IMG/VR virus record: IMGVR_UViG_3300042090_000670
Location: 1-34,432 of that record
Reading direction: 5' to 3' (one strand)
Source of the DNA: a virus
Length of the DNA: 34,432 nucleotides
Every line of letters begins with the position of its first letter. The stretch's first letter is position 1. Positions 4,983 through 12,775 of the stretch are shown piece after piece. A program made the position numbers and the translations under genes. The notes beneath the pieces are model-generated. The model saw nothing but the letters and a program-made list of their open reading frames with translations, had not been told where the DNA came from and searched no databases.

Positions 4983-7472
4983 ATGCTCGAAACGAGCGCC
5001 GTTGACGTAAATCCATCTGCCATTGCCACGCCGGTTCCGGACGAAACGCCAAACCCCGATGGCACGACCAGCGTTTTGATCGATGCCGATCTCGCGCCGC
5101 AATCAATGCTGGACGGCGAGTTTTATCAGAATCTAGCTCTTTCTTTGCCGGACGATGCGCTGAATGATCTGGCCGAAAAGTATCTCAATCTTATCGATCA
5201 GGACATAGAGGCCCGCGAAAAACGCGACGAGCAATATGCGGATGGCCTGAAAAAGACCGGCATCGCTGAGCCTGCGCCAGGGGGTGCATCATTCGAGGGA
5301 GCCAGCCGCGCAACGCACCCGGTTCTTGCTGAGGCGTATGTCGATTTCGCAGCTTCCGCCATCAAGGAACTGTTTCCGCCCAACGGCCCCGTAAGGACGA
5401 AAATCGAAGGCAAGCCGAATCGCGACAAGAGCGAGCGCGCCAGGCGCAAGTGCGCCTTTATGAACTGGCAGCTAACGCAGCAAATTCGCGGCTACCGCAG
5501 CGAACTTGAAAAACTGTTGACGCAGCTACCCGCCGGAGGCACGCAATTCCAGAAATTCTGGTGGTCGCCGCTTAAAAATCGCATCAATACGGAATTTGTT
5601 CCGATCGACTATTTTATCCTGCCCTACAACGCCACCAACTTTTCCGACAGCCAGCGCAAGTTTCATCGTCTCGATTTAAGCGAATACGATATGCGGCAAA
5701 AGATCGATGCCGGCGAGTACCGTGATTGGTCGCTCCCGAAGGCAAGCGGCGGCGACATGGAGCCGACGAAAGCCGAAGAGCAAACCGCCAAAATAGAAGG
5801 CAAGGAAGATAACTATAGCGAGGATCGCGACCGTATCGTTTACGAAGGCGTCGTGCAGGAGCAGATCGATGACCCAAAAGCGCCGAAAGATCGGCTTGTT
5901 CCCTATCTCATCACTATAGACCGCGAGACGCGCAATGTGCTGGCGCTCTACCGAGACTGGGATGAGGACGACACGCAGGTTTACGCCGAGCTTGAAAATA
6001 CTGTGGATTATAATTTCATTCCGTGGCGCGGCGCTTACGGCATCGGGCTTGAGCAGCTTATCGGCGGATTGTCTGATGCTTTGACAGGAGCATTGCGCGC
6101 CATTCTCGATTCGGCGCTGATCGCCAACTCCGCGACCGCGATCAAGCTGAAGGGGCCCCCAGGGGGAGCGTCCAACGTCATTGAAATAACGCAGGCCACC
6201 GAAATCGATTCACTCGGTTCCGACGATATCCGCAAAATCGCGATGCCGTTGCCGTTTCCCGGCCCGTCGCCCGTGCTGTTTCAGCTTCTGGGCTTTTTGC
6301 AGGGTGCCGCCAAGGGAGTCGTGACGACCGCCGAGGAAAAGATCGCCGACGCCACCAACAACATGCCGGTCGGCACCGCGATGGCTCTGATCGAGCAGGG
6401 GGCCAAGGTTTTTTCGGCCATACATGCCCGCTTGCATGATAGCCAGCGCCGCGCCTTTGCCATCCTGCACCGGCTCAACGCCAAGCATCTGCCGGAAAAG
6501 TTTCAATACGGCAGCGACCCGGACGATTATATCCTGCGCGCCGATTTCGACGGGCCTATGGATGTCGAGCCGGTTTCCGATCCGAACATATTCAGCGAGA
6601 CCCAGCGCTTCGCCCAGATACAAGCGGTTTTTCAGCAGCTTGTGCAGATGGCGCAAGTAGGCCCCCAGCTTGCTCCGGTGTTGCAGGCGACCGGGGTTAA
6701 TATCCGCGCCCTGATGAAGCGCAGCTTCGAGCAAATGAAATTTCCCAACTATCAGGAAATATTGCCGGATACACCGCAGCCGGTTCCCACCAATCCATGT
6801 GACGAGAATATCGCGCTTGCGACGGGAGGGCCGGTCAAGGCTTTCGAGGGACAGGATCATCAAGCCCACATTCAGGTGCATGCCGACTTCGCAACCAACC
6901 CGATGCTTGGCCTTTCCCCAGCTATGTCACCGCATTACATCGTTGCTGCACTTAATCACGTGCAGGATCATATTTTCACGTTTTATCAGGAGTTGATGAA
7001 GCAGAACGCCGGATTGCCAGCGCAGCCCGACGCCGATAATTCCCCGCAAGCAGCAGAGGCGTTGGCGCGGTCATCGCCAATCGTTCTCAAGGCGCTCGAT
7101 CTTGCTTTCACCAAAATACCTCCGCTGATGCAAGCCGCCGTGCAGCATATGCAGGCGAACGCTCCAAAGCCGCCCCCAGATCCGATGGTGGCGGTGGCTG
7201 CTTCCAACGTGCAGATGCAGGGGCAATTAGGCCAAGCGAAAATCGCGCAGCAGGCGCAATCCGACGCCGCCTCCAGGCAGGAAAAGGCGCAGCAGGCGAT
7301 GCTTGACCATGACGCCGATATTCAGAAATCGCGCATTCAAGCCGCGTCCGAACTGGAAAAGGCAGCGCGCAACAACGACACTGCGATGTGGATTGCGCTT
7401 CTGAAAGAAATGTCCGGCCATGTCACACAGTTGCGGGATGGGTCTTCAACCGAAAACAGCCCGAAGGAGTAA
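4983..7472 (+). CDS. Portal protein (podovirus type)
   Basis: The ATG at 4983 gives 829 aa. The frame is open from a TTG at 4935, and no clear ribosome site precedes either start, so the N-terminus is uncertain. The N-terminal part has ASFEGASRATHPVLAEAY and then AASAIKELFPPNGPV, which I recognise from large portal proteins of podovirus-like phages. The middle contains VPIDYFILPYNATNF and TAIKLKGPPGG. The C-terminal roughly 120 residues are Gln/Ala-rich and probably coiled coil (QQAQSDAASRQEKAQQAMLD). The portal forms the dodecameric DNA channel at one capsid vertex and docks the terminase and later the tail. Position directly after terminase and before scaffold and capsid supports the call. 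Confidence 0.9.
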   Translation: MLETSAVDVNPSAIATPVPDETPNPDGTTSVLIDADLAPQSMLDGEFYQNLALSLPDDALNDLAEKYLNLIDQDIEAREKRDEQYADGLKKTGIAEPAPGGASFEGASRATHPVLAEAYVDFAASAIKELFPPNGPVRTKIEGKPNRDKSERARRKCAFMNWQLTQQIRGYRSELEKLLTQLPAGGTQFQKFWWSPLKNRINTEFVPIDYFILPYNATNFSDSQRKFHRLDLSEYDMRQKIDAGEYRDWSLPKASGGDMEPTKAEEQTAKIEGKEDNYSEDRDRIVYEGVVQEQIDDPKAPKDRLVPYLITIDRETRNVLALYRDWDEDDTQVYAELENTVDYNFIPWRGAYGIGLEQLIGGLSDALTGALRAILDSALIANSATAIKLKGPPGGASNVIEITQATEIDSLGSDDIRKIAMPLPFPGPSPVLFQLLGFLQGAAKGVVTTAEEKIADATNNMPVGTAMALIEQGAKVFSAIHARLHDSQRRAFAILHRLNAKHLPEKFQYGSDPDDYILRADFDGPMDVEPVSDPNIFSETQRFAQIQAVFQQLVQMAQVGPQLAPVLQATGVNIRALMKRSFEQMKFPNYQEILPDTPQPVPTNPCDENIALATGGPVKAFEGQDHQAHIQVHADFATNPMLGLSPAMSPHYIVAALNHVQDHIFTFYQELMKQNAGLPAQPDADNSPQAAEALARSSPIVLKALDLAFTKIPPLMQAAVQHMQANAPKPPPDPMVAVAASNVQMQGQLGQAKIAQQAQSDAASRQEKAQQAMLDHDADIQKSRIQAASELEKAARNNDTAMWIALLKEMSGHVTQLRDGSSTENSPKE

Positions 7473-7475
7473 CAA

Positions 7476-7634
7476 ATGTCTGGAGAACGAGAATTTTATG
7501 ATAAAAAAGAACCAATTAACCAAAAGTCCGACGAGGAACTGAAAAAAGTTCTCGCCGAAGAGAAAACAAAAACCGATAGCGATAAGCCGGTTTTTAGCGA
7601 AGACGACCCAACACAAACAGGAGAAACGGCATGA
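7476..7634 (+). CDS. Small acidic phage protein, 52 aa
   Basis: The ATG at 7476 has AAGGAGT ideally spaced upstream (7464-7470). The product is highly charged (SDEELKKVLAEEKTKTD) and likely disordered or helical. No family is recognised. The stop overlaps the next start (ATGA), so it is part of a coupled chain of tiny genes between portal and co-chaperonin. Confidence 0.72.
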   Translation: MSGEREFYDKKEPINQKSDEELKKVLAEEKTKTDSDKPVFSEDDPTQTGETA

Positions 7635-7726
7635 GCGAAGAAATGAACGCCCAGAATACCAACCAGCATAAACTTTTGGCGATGGGCAAGAAAACTCCGC
7701 AGCAAAAAGGCGGCAAGAAGAAGTGA
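7631..7726 (+). CDS. Tiny basic phage protein, 31 aa
   Basis: The ATG at 7631 is preceded by AGGAGA, and it overlaps the stop of the gene before and the GTG start of the gene after. The product ends in a lysine-rich tail (QQKGGKKK). No function can be assigned. Good ribosome site and coupling on both sides are the only support. Confidence 0.6.
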   Translation: MSEEMNAQNTNQHKLLAMGKKTPQQKGGKKK

Positions 7727-7899
7727 GACCAGAACGCATCGTCCACAAGCTGACGCAGCGCCGGGAAGCGATGCAAAAGGCTGTTTTCGAGCGCAACATT
7801 TCGAACGAAGAGTTGAAGCGGCTGCAAGGCATCTGGGAAGGTCTCGGGGAGGCCATCGCGATGATCGGCGAGGATTTGAAGGAGAATGACGATGGTTGA
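7723..7899 (+). CDS. Small helical phage protein, 58 aa
   Basis: The GTG at 7723 overlaps the preceding stop (GTGA). The product is a single-domain helical protein (IVHKLTQRREAMQKAVFER, then EELKRLQGIWEGLGEAIAM). No family is recognised. Its stop overlaps the start region of the co-chaperonin gene, which uses the AAGGAG inside this gene as its ribosome site. Confidence 0.65.
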   Translation: MRPERIVHKLTQRREAMQKAVFERNISNEELKRLQGIWEGLGEAIAMIGEDLKENDDG

Positions 7900-8359
7900 G
7901 CTGAAGCCACTTAAGATTATGCCGCTTAAGGTTACCGATGCCGAGAGGGTTGCGCAGGCATTCCCGGAAATCGATCCGCAATTCAGGCCTCTCGGCCATA
8001 AGCTCATCGTGCAATTGCGTTCGCCCGTCACTTTCAAAAACGGCATTCATTTGCCGGACGAGACTGTCGAGACAGAAAAGTGGAATACGCAAATAGGACG
8101 CGTTAGGGATATTGGGCCAGTGGCGTTCCGTAACCGGGATACCCTTAAGGAATGGCCCGAAGGCGCATGGTGCAAGATTGGCGATTATGTCCGGGTTCCC
8201 AAATACAATCAGGATCGATGGGAGATCATCCATGAGGCCGAGGAAGCCATGCACCTTGGCTATGAAAAGAAGCGGTGGGTTTTGTTCATGCTGGTTAGCG
8301 ACATCGATTTGCTTGGCGTAAAGACCGGCAACCCGCTCGACGTGAAGGCTTACATCTAG
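7892..8359 (+). CDS. GroES-like co-chaperonin
   Basis: Of two in-frame ATGs (7886, 7892), the second has AAGGAG at proper spacing. The 155-aa product has a Cpn10-type core: PLGHKLIVQLRSPVTFKNGI, LPDETVE, QIGRVRDIGPVAF and then CKIGDYVRVPKYNQDRW, ending VSDIDLLGV. This matches the GroES plan (conserved start of the barrel, mobile-loop region, I-G-V strand, K-x-GD-x-V strand) although it is longer than the host protein (about 95 aa). Such proteins pair with GroEL to fold phage structural proteins, as T4 gp31 does for its capsid protein. Location just upstream of scaffold and capsid fits that role. Confidence 0.75.
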   Translation: MVELKPLKIMPLKVTDAERVAQAFPEIDPQFRPLGHKLIVQLRSPVTFKNGIHLPDETVETEKWNTQIGRVRDIGPVAFRNRDTLKEWPEGAWCKIGDYVRVPKYNQDRWEIIHEAEEAMHLGYEKKRWVLFMLVSDIDLLGVKTGNPLDVKAYI

Positions 8360-8369
8360 GAGGAAACAA

Positions 8370-9395
8370 ATGGTTGATTTACCTGAAGACGCCCCCAATA
8401 CAATCGTTCTCAACAAAATTCGTGTGAGCGATGAATCGCAAAACGCGCCCGATGAAGCTGACGATAAGGAAGGAGACGCGCCTGACTACGAAATTGTCGA
8501 GGATAAGGGTGAAGCCCAGACATCGCCAGCCGAAGACCGGGCGCAGCAGAGGGACGAGCGCGACGAACGGTTGGGGCGCAAGCGTGATGAGGACAGGCCA
8601 AAACTCAGCAATCGCGAACGGCGTCATTTGCGCAAGGAAAACCTGCGCAAGAAAATCGACGCCAAGGATGGCTTGATACGGCAGCTTCAGGAAGAAAACG
8701 CCCAAATCAAGAACATCGTCGGCAATCTCGACGGCAGGATCGCCAATCTCGATCAGGCCCAATTCACCACGGCATGGAACGAAGCGGTTTCATCTTTTCA
8801 GGATGCGGAAAAACAGCATATTGAGGCGTTCGGGGAGGCGGATGCGGCCAAGGCGACTGAGGCCATGCGCAAGATGTATAACGCGCAGAAGCGCATCGAC
8901 GAACTGGATGCCATCAAGCAACGAGCGGCGCAGCAGGCTCAGCCGCGCCAGCAACCGCAAGCCAATCCCCGCGTTACATCCAAAGCGCAAGAGTGGGCGG
9001 CGAGGAACGCATGGTTCGATCCAGCCGAAAGCGACGACGACAGCGCCGTGGCGAACGTCATTGCCGCCAAGATAGCCAAAGAAGGGTACGATCCGGCAAC
9101 CGACGATTATTGGGATGAATTGGACGAACGGTTGCAGGCGCGCGGCATCGGTAAGCCGGACGATGAGGGGGGAGATGACGAAGCAGCCAGGCCCGCACCA
9201 CGCAAGCGCGTCTCGCCTCCCGTAAGCGGAGGTGGCGGCCGCCATGATTTGCCGAACGGCAAGGTGCAGATTTCATTGCCGACGGCCTATATCGATAATC
9301 TCAAGCAGGCCGGGATGTGGGATGACGTAGACAAGAGAAATAAAATGATTAAAAAATATCTCGACGGCATCAAGAACCGGGAGGCGGCGGAATGA
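8370..9395 (+). CDS. Putative scaffolding protein
   Basis: The ATG at 8370 follows AGGAGG. The 341-aa product begins with an acidic, low-complexity region (about 20-80), then a basic coiled coil (RRHLRKENLRKKIDAKDG, then IRQLQEENAQIKNIV, about 85-120), a Gln-rich hinge (about 190-205), and an ordered C-terminal part (QEWAARNAWFDPAESDDD, later YIDNLKQAGMWDDVDKRNKM). This build and the place between portal and capsid are those of podovirus scaffolding proteins, which fill the prohead and are later removed. No protease domain is visible. The gene overlaps the next start (ATGA). Confidence 0.78.
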   Translation: MVDLPEDAPNTIVLNKIRVSDESQNAPDEADDKEGDAPDYEIVEDKGEAQTSPAEDRAQQRDERDERLGRKRDEDRPKLSNRERRHLRKENLRKKIDAKDGLIRQLQEENAQIKNIVGNLDGRIANLDQAQFTTAWNEAVSSFQDAEKQHIEAFGEADAAKATEAMRKMYNAQKRIDELDAIKQRAAQQAQPRQQPQANPRVTSKAQEWAARNAWFDPAESDDDSAVANVIAAKIAKEGYDPATDDYWDELDERLQARGIGKPDDEGGDDEAARPAPRKRVSPPVSGGGGRHDLPNGKVQISLPTAYIDNLKQAGMWDDVDKRNKMIKKYLDGIKNREAAE

Positions 9396-9646
9396 AAGAC
9401 ATTTATCGTCTTACGCTTCAGATGCCGGACGGCAAGGAAGTAAGCTGCAAATGCACGCCGAATGGAATCGGCAGCTTTATCGCGCCGCAGGATTTCGAGG
9501 CGATTGACGCAAGGCAGCGGCAGCCGTTTCTTTTCGCGCTGCGCAAAAAATACGACGTGATCGGCACGGCTGCCGACGGATTCCGCGTTTTTCAACCGAG
9601 AGAGAGGAAGTTCGAACATGGCAAAGCTGACAACAAGGGCGCGTAA
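9392..9646 (+). CDS. Small phage protein, 84 aa, unknown
   Basis: The ATG at 9392 overlaps the scaffold stop and has GGAGGCGG upstream. The product starts with a predicted beta hairpin (YRLTLQMPDGKEVSCKC) and has the segment FEAIDARQRQPFLFALRKKYDVI. I do not recognise a family. Its last 29 bases overlap the next gene in another frame. Confidence 0.68.
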   Translation: MKDIYRLTLQMPDGKEVSCKCTPNGIGSFIAPQDFEAIDARQRQPFLFALRKKYDVIGTAADGFRVFQPRERKFEHGKADNKGA

Positions 9647-9830
9647 TAAACTGCCGAAGTCCTCATTTGCGGGGCCGGGGCGCAGCTATCCGGTTAATGA
9701 CAAATCCCATGCCAGAAATGCCCTTGCCCGCGCATCGCAGATGGTGAAAGCCGGGAAACTGTCCCCGTCGGCAGCGGCGAAAATTCGCGCGAAAGCTGAT
9801 CGCAAGTTAGGGCGCAAAAGAGATGAATGA
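9618..9830 (+). CDS. Conserved small basic phage protein, 70 aa
   Basis: The ATG at 9618 follows AGAGAGGAAG. The product has a pattern I know from many phages: ARNKLPKSSFAGPGRSYPV, then DKSHARNALARASQMVKAGKL, ending in a Lys/Arg-rich tail (KADRKLGRKR). The role is unknown; it may be a minor virion or DNA-associated protein. It overlaps both neighbours and so is expected to be co-translated. Confidence 0.78.
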   Translation: MAKLTTRARNKLPKSSFAGPGRSYPVNDKSHARNALARASQMVKAGKLSPSAAAKIRAKADRKLGRKRDE

Positions 9831-10119
9831 TGTTTCGTTTCCGCGCGTGCGATCCGTGCGGCTAAAAAGCGGCGGCGCTAAATTATACATTTACCGTAAT
9901 AACAGAGCGCAGGAATTTGCGTCCAGTTACCGGCGTCAGGCAGCCGGTGTTTATGATCGAAGAAAGAATGATATGGGCGGTTATGCTATCGTAGCCTGGA
10001 GTTTTGATGGTAATACCTCGTGCGTCATAGGTGGGGACGGCACCCATGTTTCAAGGCATAAAGTGGCTGATTTTGTAAAAACCGTAATTCAGGATTATTT
10101 TTATGGAGGAGATATGTGA
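9823..10119 (+). CDS. Small phage protein, 98 aa, unknown
   Basis: The ATG at 9823 overlaps the preceding stop. The product contains GGYAIVAWSFDGNTSCVIGGDG and SRHKVADFVKTVIQDY in its second half; similar small proteins occur in other phage genomes as hypotheticals. No catalytic motif is evident. Base composition here is slightly more AT-rich than in neighbouring genes. GGAGGA near its 3' end serves the next gene. Confidence 0.68.
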   Translation: MNDVSFPRVRSVRLKSGGAKLYIYRNNRAQEFASSYRRQAAGVYDRRKNDMGGYAIVAWSFDGNTSCVIGGDGTHVSRHKVADFVKTVIQDYFYGGDM

Positions 10120-10859
10120 CCGATTTGCCCCGCGTTCTCATAGCCACCCCATGCAAGGATGGGCGCGTTGACGTGAATTACGCCGTGTGCCTTGCCGCCA
10201 CTACGCAAGTGCTGCGCAGCGCCGGGATCGTTTACGAAACCGCGCATATCTGCACGTCCAGCATCGACAGCGCCCGCAATATTCTGGCGACGCTATTCGT
10301 GCGCGGAAGCTGCTCGCACATGCTTTTCATCGACGATGATGTTGTGTGGGCCGCCGATTTGCCGTTGCGCATGCTGAATGAAAATGTCGATATCGTCGGC
10401 GTTCCCTACCGCAAGAAAATAAAGCGGCCGGAATACACGATCAAGCATCCGCGCAATGTCGGCTCGCTGGGGGGGCGTCATTGGATGATATTGGCCGAAG
10501 GTCTCGGCATGGGCATGACTCTGATCCGGCGCAACGTGTTCGAAGGATTGATTCCGAAAGTGCCGCTTTATCATTGCTTCGGCGGCGAAGAGGACAAGCC
10601 GCAGCATCTGTTTTTCCGTCATGAACTCGTGACGGATACCGACGGGAAATTGAAATACGAGTCCGAAGATTTTCATTTCTGCCGTTTGGCGAGGGAGAAC
10701 GGCTTCGAGCTTTTCGCCTATATCGACGAGAACTTGCCGCATGTCGGACGCTGCATTTTCGACGGTCCTTACAACATGCAGATCAATGGCGGGATTCCGC
10801 ACGGCTTTACCGGGGAACGCGAACGATTGCCGGTGATCGTGACGGGAGTGGAGGGCTAA
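10116..10859 (+). CDS. Glycosyltransferase-like (GT-A fold) protein
   Basis: The GTG at 10116 follows GGAGGA and overlaps the stop before it. The 247-aa product opens with a Rossmann-like strand (PRVLIATPCKDGRVDVNYA) and has CTSSIDSARNILATLF followed by MLFIDDDVVWAADLP (DDD at 73-75). This is the nucleotide-sugar and metal-binding signature of GT-A glycosyltransferases. The region YESEDFHFCRLARENGFELFAY near 190-215 fits the usual ED acceptor-site motif. Likely a sugar transferase acting on a virion protein or on host surface glycan; the substrate cannot be read from the sequence. It lies between small structural genes and the capsid gene, next to a methyltransferase. Confidence 0.75.
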   Translation: MTDLPRVLIATPCKDGRVDVNYAVCLAATTQVLRSAGIVYETAHICTSSIDSARNILATLFVRGSCSHMLFIDDDVVWAADLPLRMLNENVDIVGVPYRKKIKRPEYTIKHPRNVGSLGGRHWMILAEGLGMGMTLIRRNVFEGLIPKVPLYHCFGGEEDKPQHLFFRHELVTDTDGKLKYESEDFHFCRLARENGFELFAYIDENLPHVGRCIFDGPYNMQINGGIPHGFTGERERLPVIVTGVEG

Positions 10860-11446
10860 TGCCCGAATTTACAAAAGACTGGTTTTCTCACAACATCCCC
10901 GTATGGCGAGACCTTGTATTGCCGCGAAAACCGCAAAGCGTGCTTGAAATAGGCTCTTTTGAGGGAATGTCGGCGTGCTACCTGCTCGAAAACCTCAACC
11001 CTCTGCATATTGTTTGCGTCGATAGCTGGGAAGGTAGCGACGATATAAATTTTACTGACATGAATGGCGCGGAAGATCGTTTTGACCGCAACACGGAGAA
11101 GTTCCTGGCGCCGGGTAAATGTTTGAGGAAACTAAAAGGCCTTTCCCGTGAAATGCTGCCGCGTCTTTTGACTGAAGGGAGGGGATTCGATCTCGCTTAC
11201 ATCGACGGCTCTCATCAAGCGCCGGATGTTTTGAGCGATGCGGTGATGGCGTTTTATCTACTAAAGATCGGCGGCATGATGATTTTCGACGACTATATCT
11301 GGCAGAACAGGGTGGCCGGCGAACAGGATCATTACCGCATGCCGAAACCGGCAATCGACACGTTTCTCAATATCTTCCAGCGCAAAATGATTGTCATTCC
11401 GCAGGTTCCGCTCTATCAGTTATTCGCGGTAAAAACACATGCTTGA
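10859..11446 (+). CDS. Class I SAM-dependent methyltransferase
   Basis: The ATG at 10859 overlaps the preceding stop (TAATG). The 195-aa product has motif I as VLEIGSFEGMSACYLLE (28-44), an acidic strand end IVCVDSWEG (about 51-59), and DLAYIDGSHQAPDVLSDA (about 111-128) followed by GGMMIFDDY. This is the layout of Methyltransf_24-type enzymes often found beside glycosyltransferases and acting on sugars or small molecules. Together with the preceding gene it may modify a glycan. The 3' end overlaps a promoter-like -35 element (11443-11448). Confidence 0.85.
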   Translation: MPEFTKDWFSHNIPVWRDLVLPRKPQSVLEIGSFEGMSACYLLENLNPLHIVCVDSWEGSDDINFTDMNGAEDRFDRNTEKFLAPGKCLRKLKGLSREMLPRLLTEGRGFDLAYIDGSHQAPDVLSDAVMAFYLLKIGGMMIFDDYIWQNRVAGEQDHYRMPKPAIDTFLNIFQRKMIVIPQVPLYQLFAVKTHA

Positions 11447-11471
11447 CAGAATTTGAAATCTGTGAGATAAA
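11443..11471 (+). promoter_or_regulatory. Sigma70-type promoter before the capsid gene block
   Basis: TTGACA (11443-11448) and GATAAA (11466-11471) are separated by 17 bases. They lie at the end of the methyltransferase gene and in front of a gap of about 110 bases before the next start at 11560. It could raise expression of the decoration and major capsid genes. The -10 overlaps the left arm of an inverted repeat. Confidence 0.55.
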
Positions 11472-11484
11472 TCGCTCTCACAGA
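11459..11484. promoter_or_regulatory. Perfect 9-bp dyad overlapping the promoter -10
   Basis: TCTGTGAGA (11459-11467) and TCTCACAGA (11476-11484) form a perfect inverted repeat around an 8-base centre. The repeat covers the -10 hexamer and the likely start site, so it could be an operator for a dimeric repressor or a hairpin at the 5' end of the message. It is not followed by a T-run and so is not a normal terminator. Confidence 0.55.
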
Positions 11485-11559
11485 GGCCAGTGCGTCTTTT
11501 GGGCGCTTAACCTCCAGCTTGCGTCTCGCTTGCTTACCCCAACGGCCAAAGGGTTTAGC

Positions 11560-12138
11560 ATGACAGACGCATCAACTCCTCACACCGACGAACGTATCGC
11601 GAGACGTGCGCAGTCTTCGCAGAGCCGCGCCAGTCGTCCGGAACGCGCGGCGACCGAGGATCGCGAGACTTCCGATACGATCAGGCGTGAGGAGCGGAAT
11701 TCCATGCTGCGCGACGTGAACACGCTACTGCCGGTTCCTCCGCAAATTCCCGGCTACCACCTCTGCTATCTCACCACCACCAACCAGAAAGACTCGCTCG
11801 AATACCGCTTTCGCGTGGGATACGAGCTTGTCAAGCCATCGGAACTTCCCGGCTTCGCGCCAGCGCAGAAGGCCGGTGAAGCGAGTTCCGACCGCATCAT
11901 GGTGAACGAGATGGTGCTGGCGAAGATTCCACACGACATCTGGGAATCGGACATGAAATACCTTCATCACGATCTGCCGCTCGAACAGATTCAAGCGCTC
12001 AAGAGCCGTGTGCACGTCGGCGAGGACGGCAAGGGAAATCCGCTTGGTTATACCGGCGGCGAGTTCAAGAACGGGGTGTCTGACGGATACGCGCAACTCG
12101 GCAGAGTGCGTGCGCCGTCTTTCGCGGGAATTGCTTAA
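11560..12138 (+). CDS. Conserved structural-module protein, 192 aa
   Basis: The ATG at 11560 with AAAGGG upstream is preferred; the frame is open to 11443 but the extension would run through the promoter and dyad. The N-terminal roughly 50 residues are charged and low in complexity (RAQSSQSRASRPERAATEDR). The rest looks folded: LLPVPPQIPGYHLCYLTTTN, then YRFRVGYELVKPSELPGF and MVNEMVLAKIPHDIWESDM. I recall similar proteins upstream of capsid genes in podovirus-like phages; their function is not known to me. A minor capsid or assembly role is inferred. Confidence 0.72.
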   Translation: MTDASTPHTDERIARRAQSSQSRASRPERAATEDRETSDTIRREERNSMLRDVNTLLPVPPQIPGYHLCYLTTTNQKDSLEYRFRVGYELVKPSELPGFAPAQKAGEASSDRIMVNEMVLAKIPHDIWESDMKYLHHDLPLEQIQALKSRVHVGEDGKGNPLGYTGGEFKNGVSDGYAQLGRVRAPSFAGIA

Positions 12139-12155
12139 CACAGGGAGAATGGCTT

Positions 12156-12746
12156 ATGTCGGCTACGCTTAACGGATACGGCCTTCGGCCCGCCTACAGC
12201 CCGCAGGGCATGGCGGCGGCGCGGCGCTACGATTACGGCATCGCCTCCGGCTACGGTACCGGCATTCTAAAATATCAGCCGGTCGCCCTTAACAGCAGCG
12301 GGCAGCTTATTGCCGCCACTGCCGCCGCAGATTTTCTCGGCGTCTTCGCCGGAGTTACCTATTTCGACAGTTCCGGCATTCCGCATTCCTACGATCAATG
12401 GATCGCCGGCACAACTTATGAATCCACCAATCTCATGTACGTTTATGTGTGGGACGATCCGAACGAGGTGTTCCAGATTCAGGCGGATGGATCGCTCGCC
12501 CAAAGCATCGGTGGGCAGGTGGATTTTACGTCGGCCACCATCGGCAGTGGTTCAACCGTCGTCGGCCTTTCGACCTGCACCGCATCGGCGTCGTCGCTGA
12601 CGACTTCGGGCCAGAAACAGCTTCGCATCGTCGAGCTTGCGCCTTCGCCCGCCATGAACGGCGTCAATGCGTGGGGAGATGCCTACACGGAAGTTCGCGT
12701 GATGATCGCTCGCAGCCAGTACATTGCCAACAAGGTGGCCGTGTAA
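12156..12746 (+). CDS. Putative capsid decoration protein
   Basis: The ATG at 12156 follows AGGGAGA. The 196-aa product starts NGYGLRPAYSPQGMAAARRY, includes LKYQPVALNSSGQLIAA and FLGVFAGVTYFDSSG, then VFQIQADGSLAQSIGGQVDF, and ends AWGDAYTEVRVMIARSQYI. This beta-rich, secreted-like composition without catalytic motifs matches small proteins encoded directly before the major capsid gene in Bcep22-like and related podophages. A decoration or head-stabilising role is likely from position and recalled family. Confidence 0.7.
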   Translation: MSATLNGYGLRPAYSPQGMAAARRYDYGIASGYGTGILKYQPVALNSSGQLIAATAAADFLGVFAGVTYFDSSGIPHSYDQWIAGTTYESTNLMYVYVWDDPNEVFQIQADGSLAQSIGGQVDFTSATIGSGSTVVGLSTCTASASSLTTSGQKQLRIVELAPSPAMNGVNAWGDAYTEVRVMIARSQYIANKVAV

Positions 12747-12775
12747 TCGGGAGCAGCTAACAGGGAGCAAAGACA

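Noticed and set aside
7496-8416. Long leftward frame of 306 codons
   Set aside because: It is antisense to four rightward genes that have good ribosome sites and overlapping starts, including the GroES-like gene.
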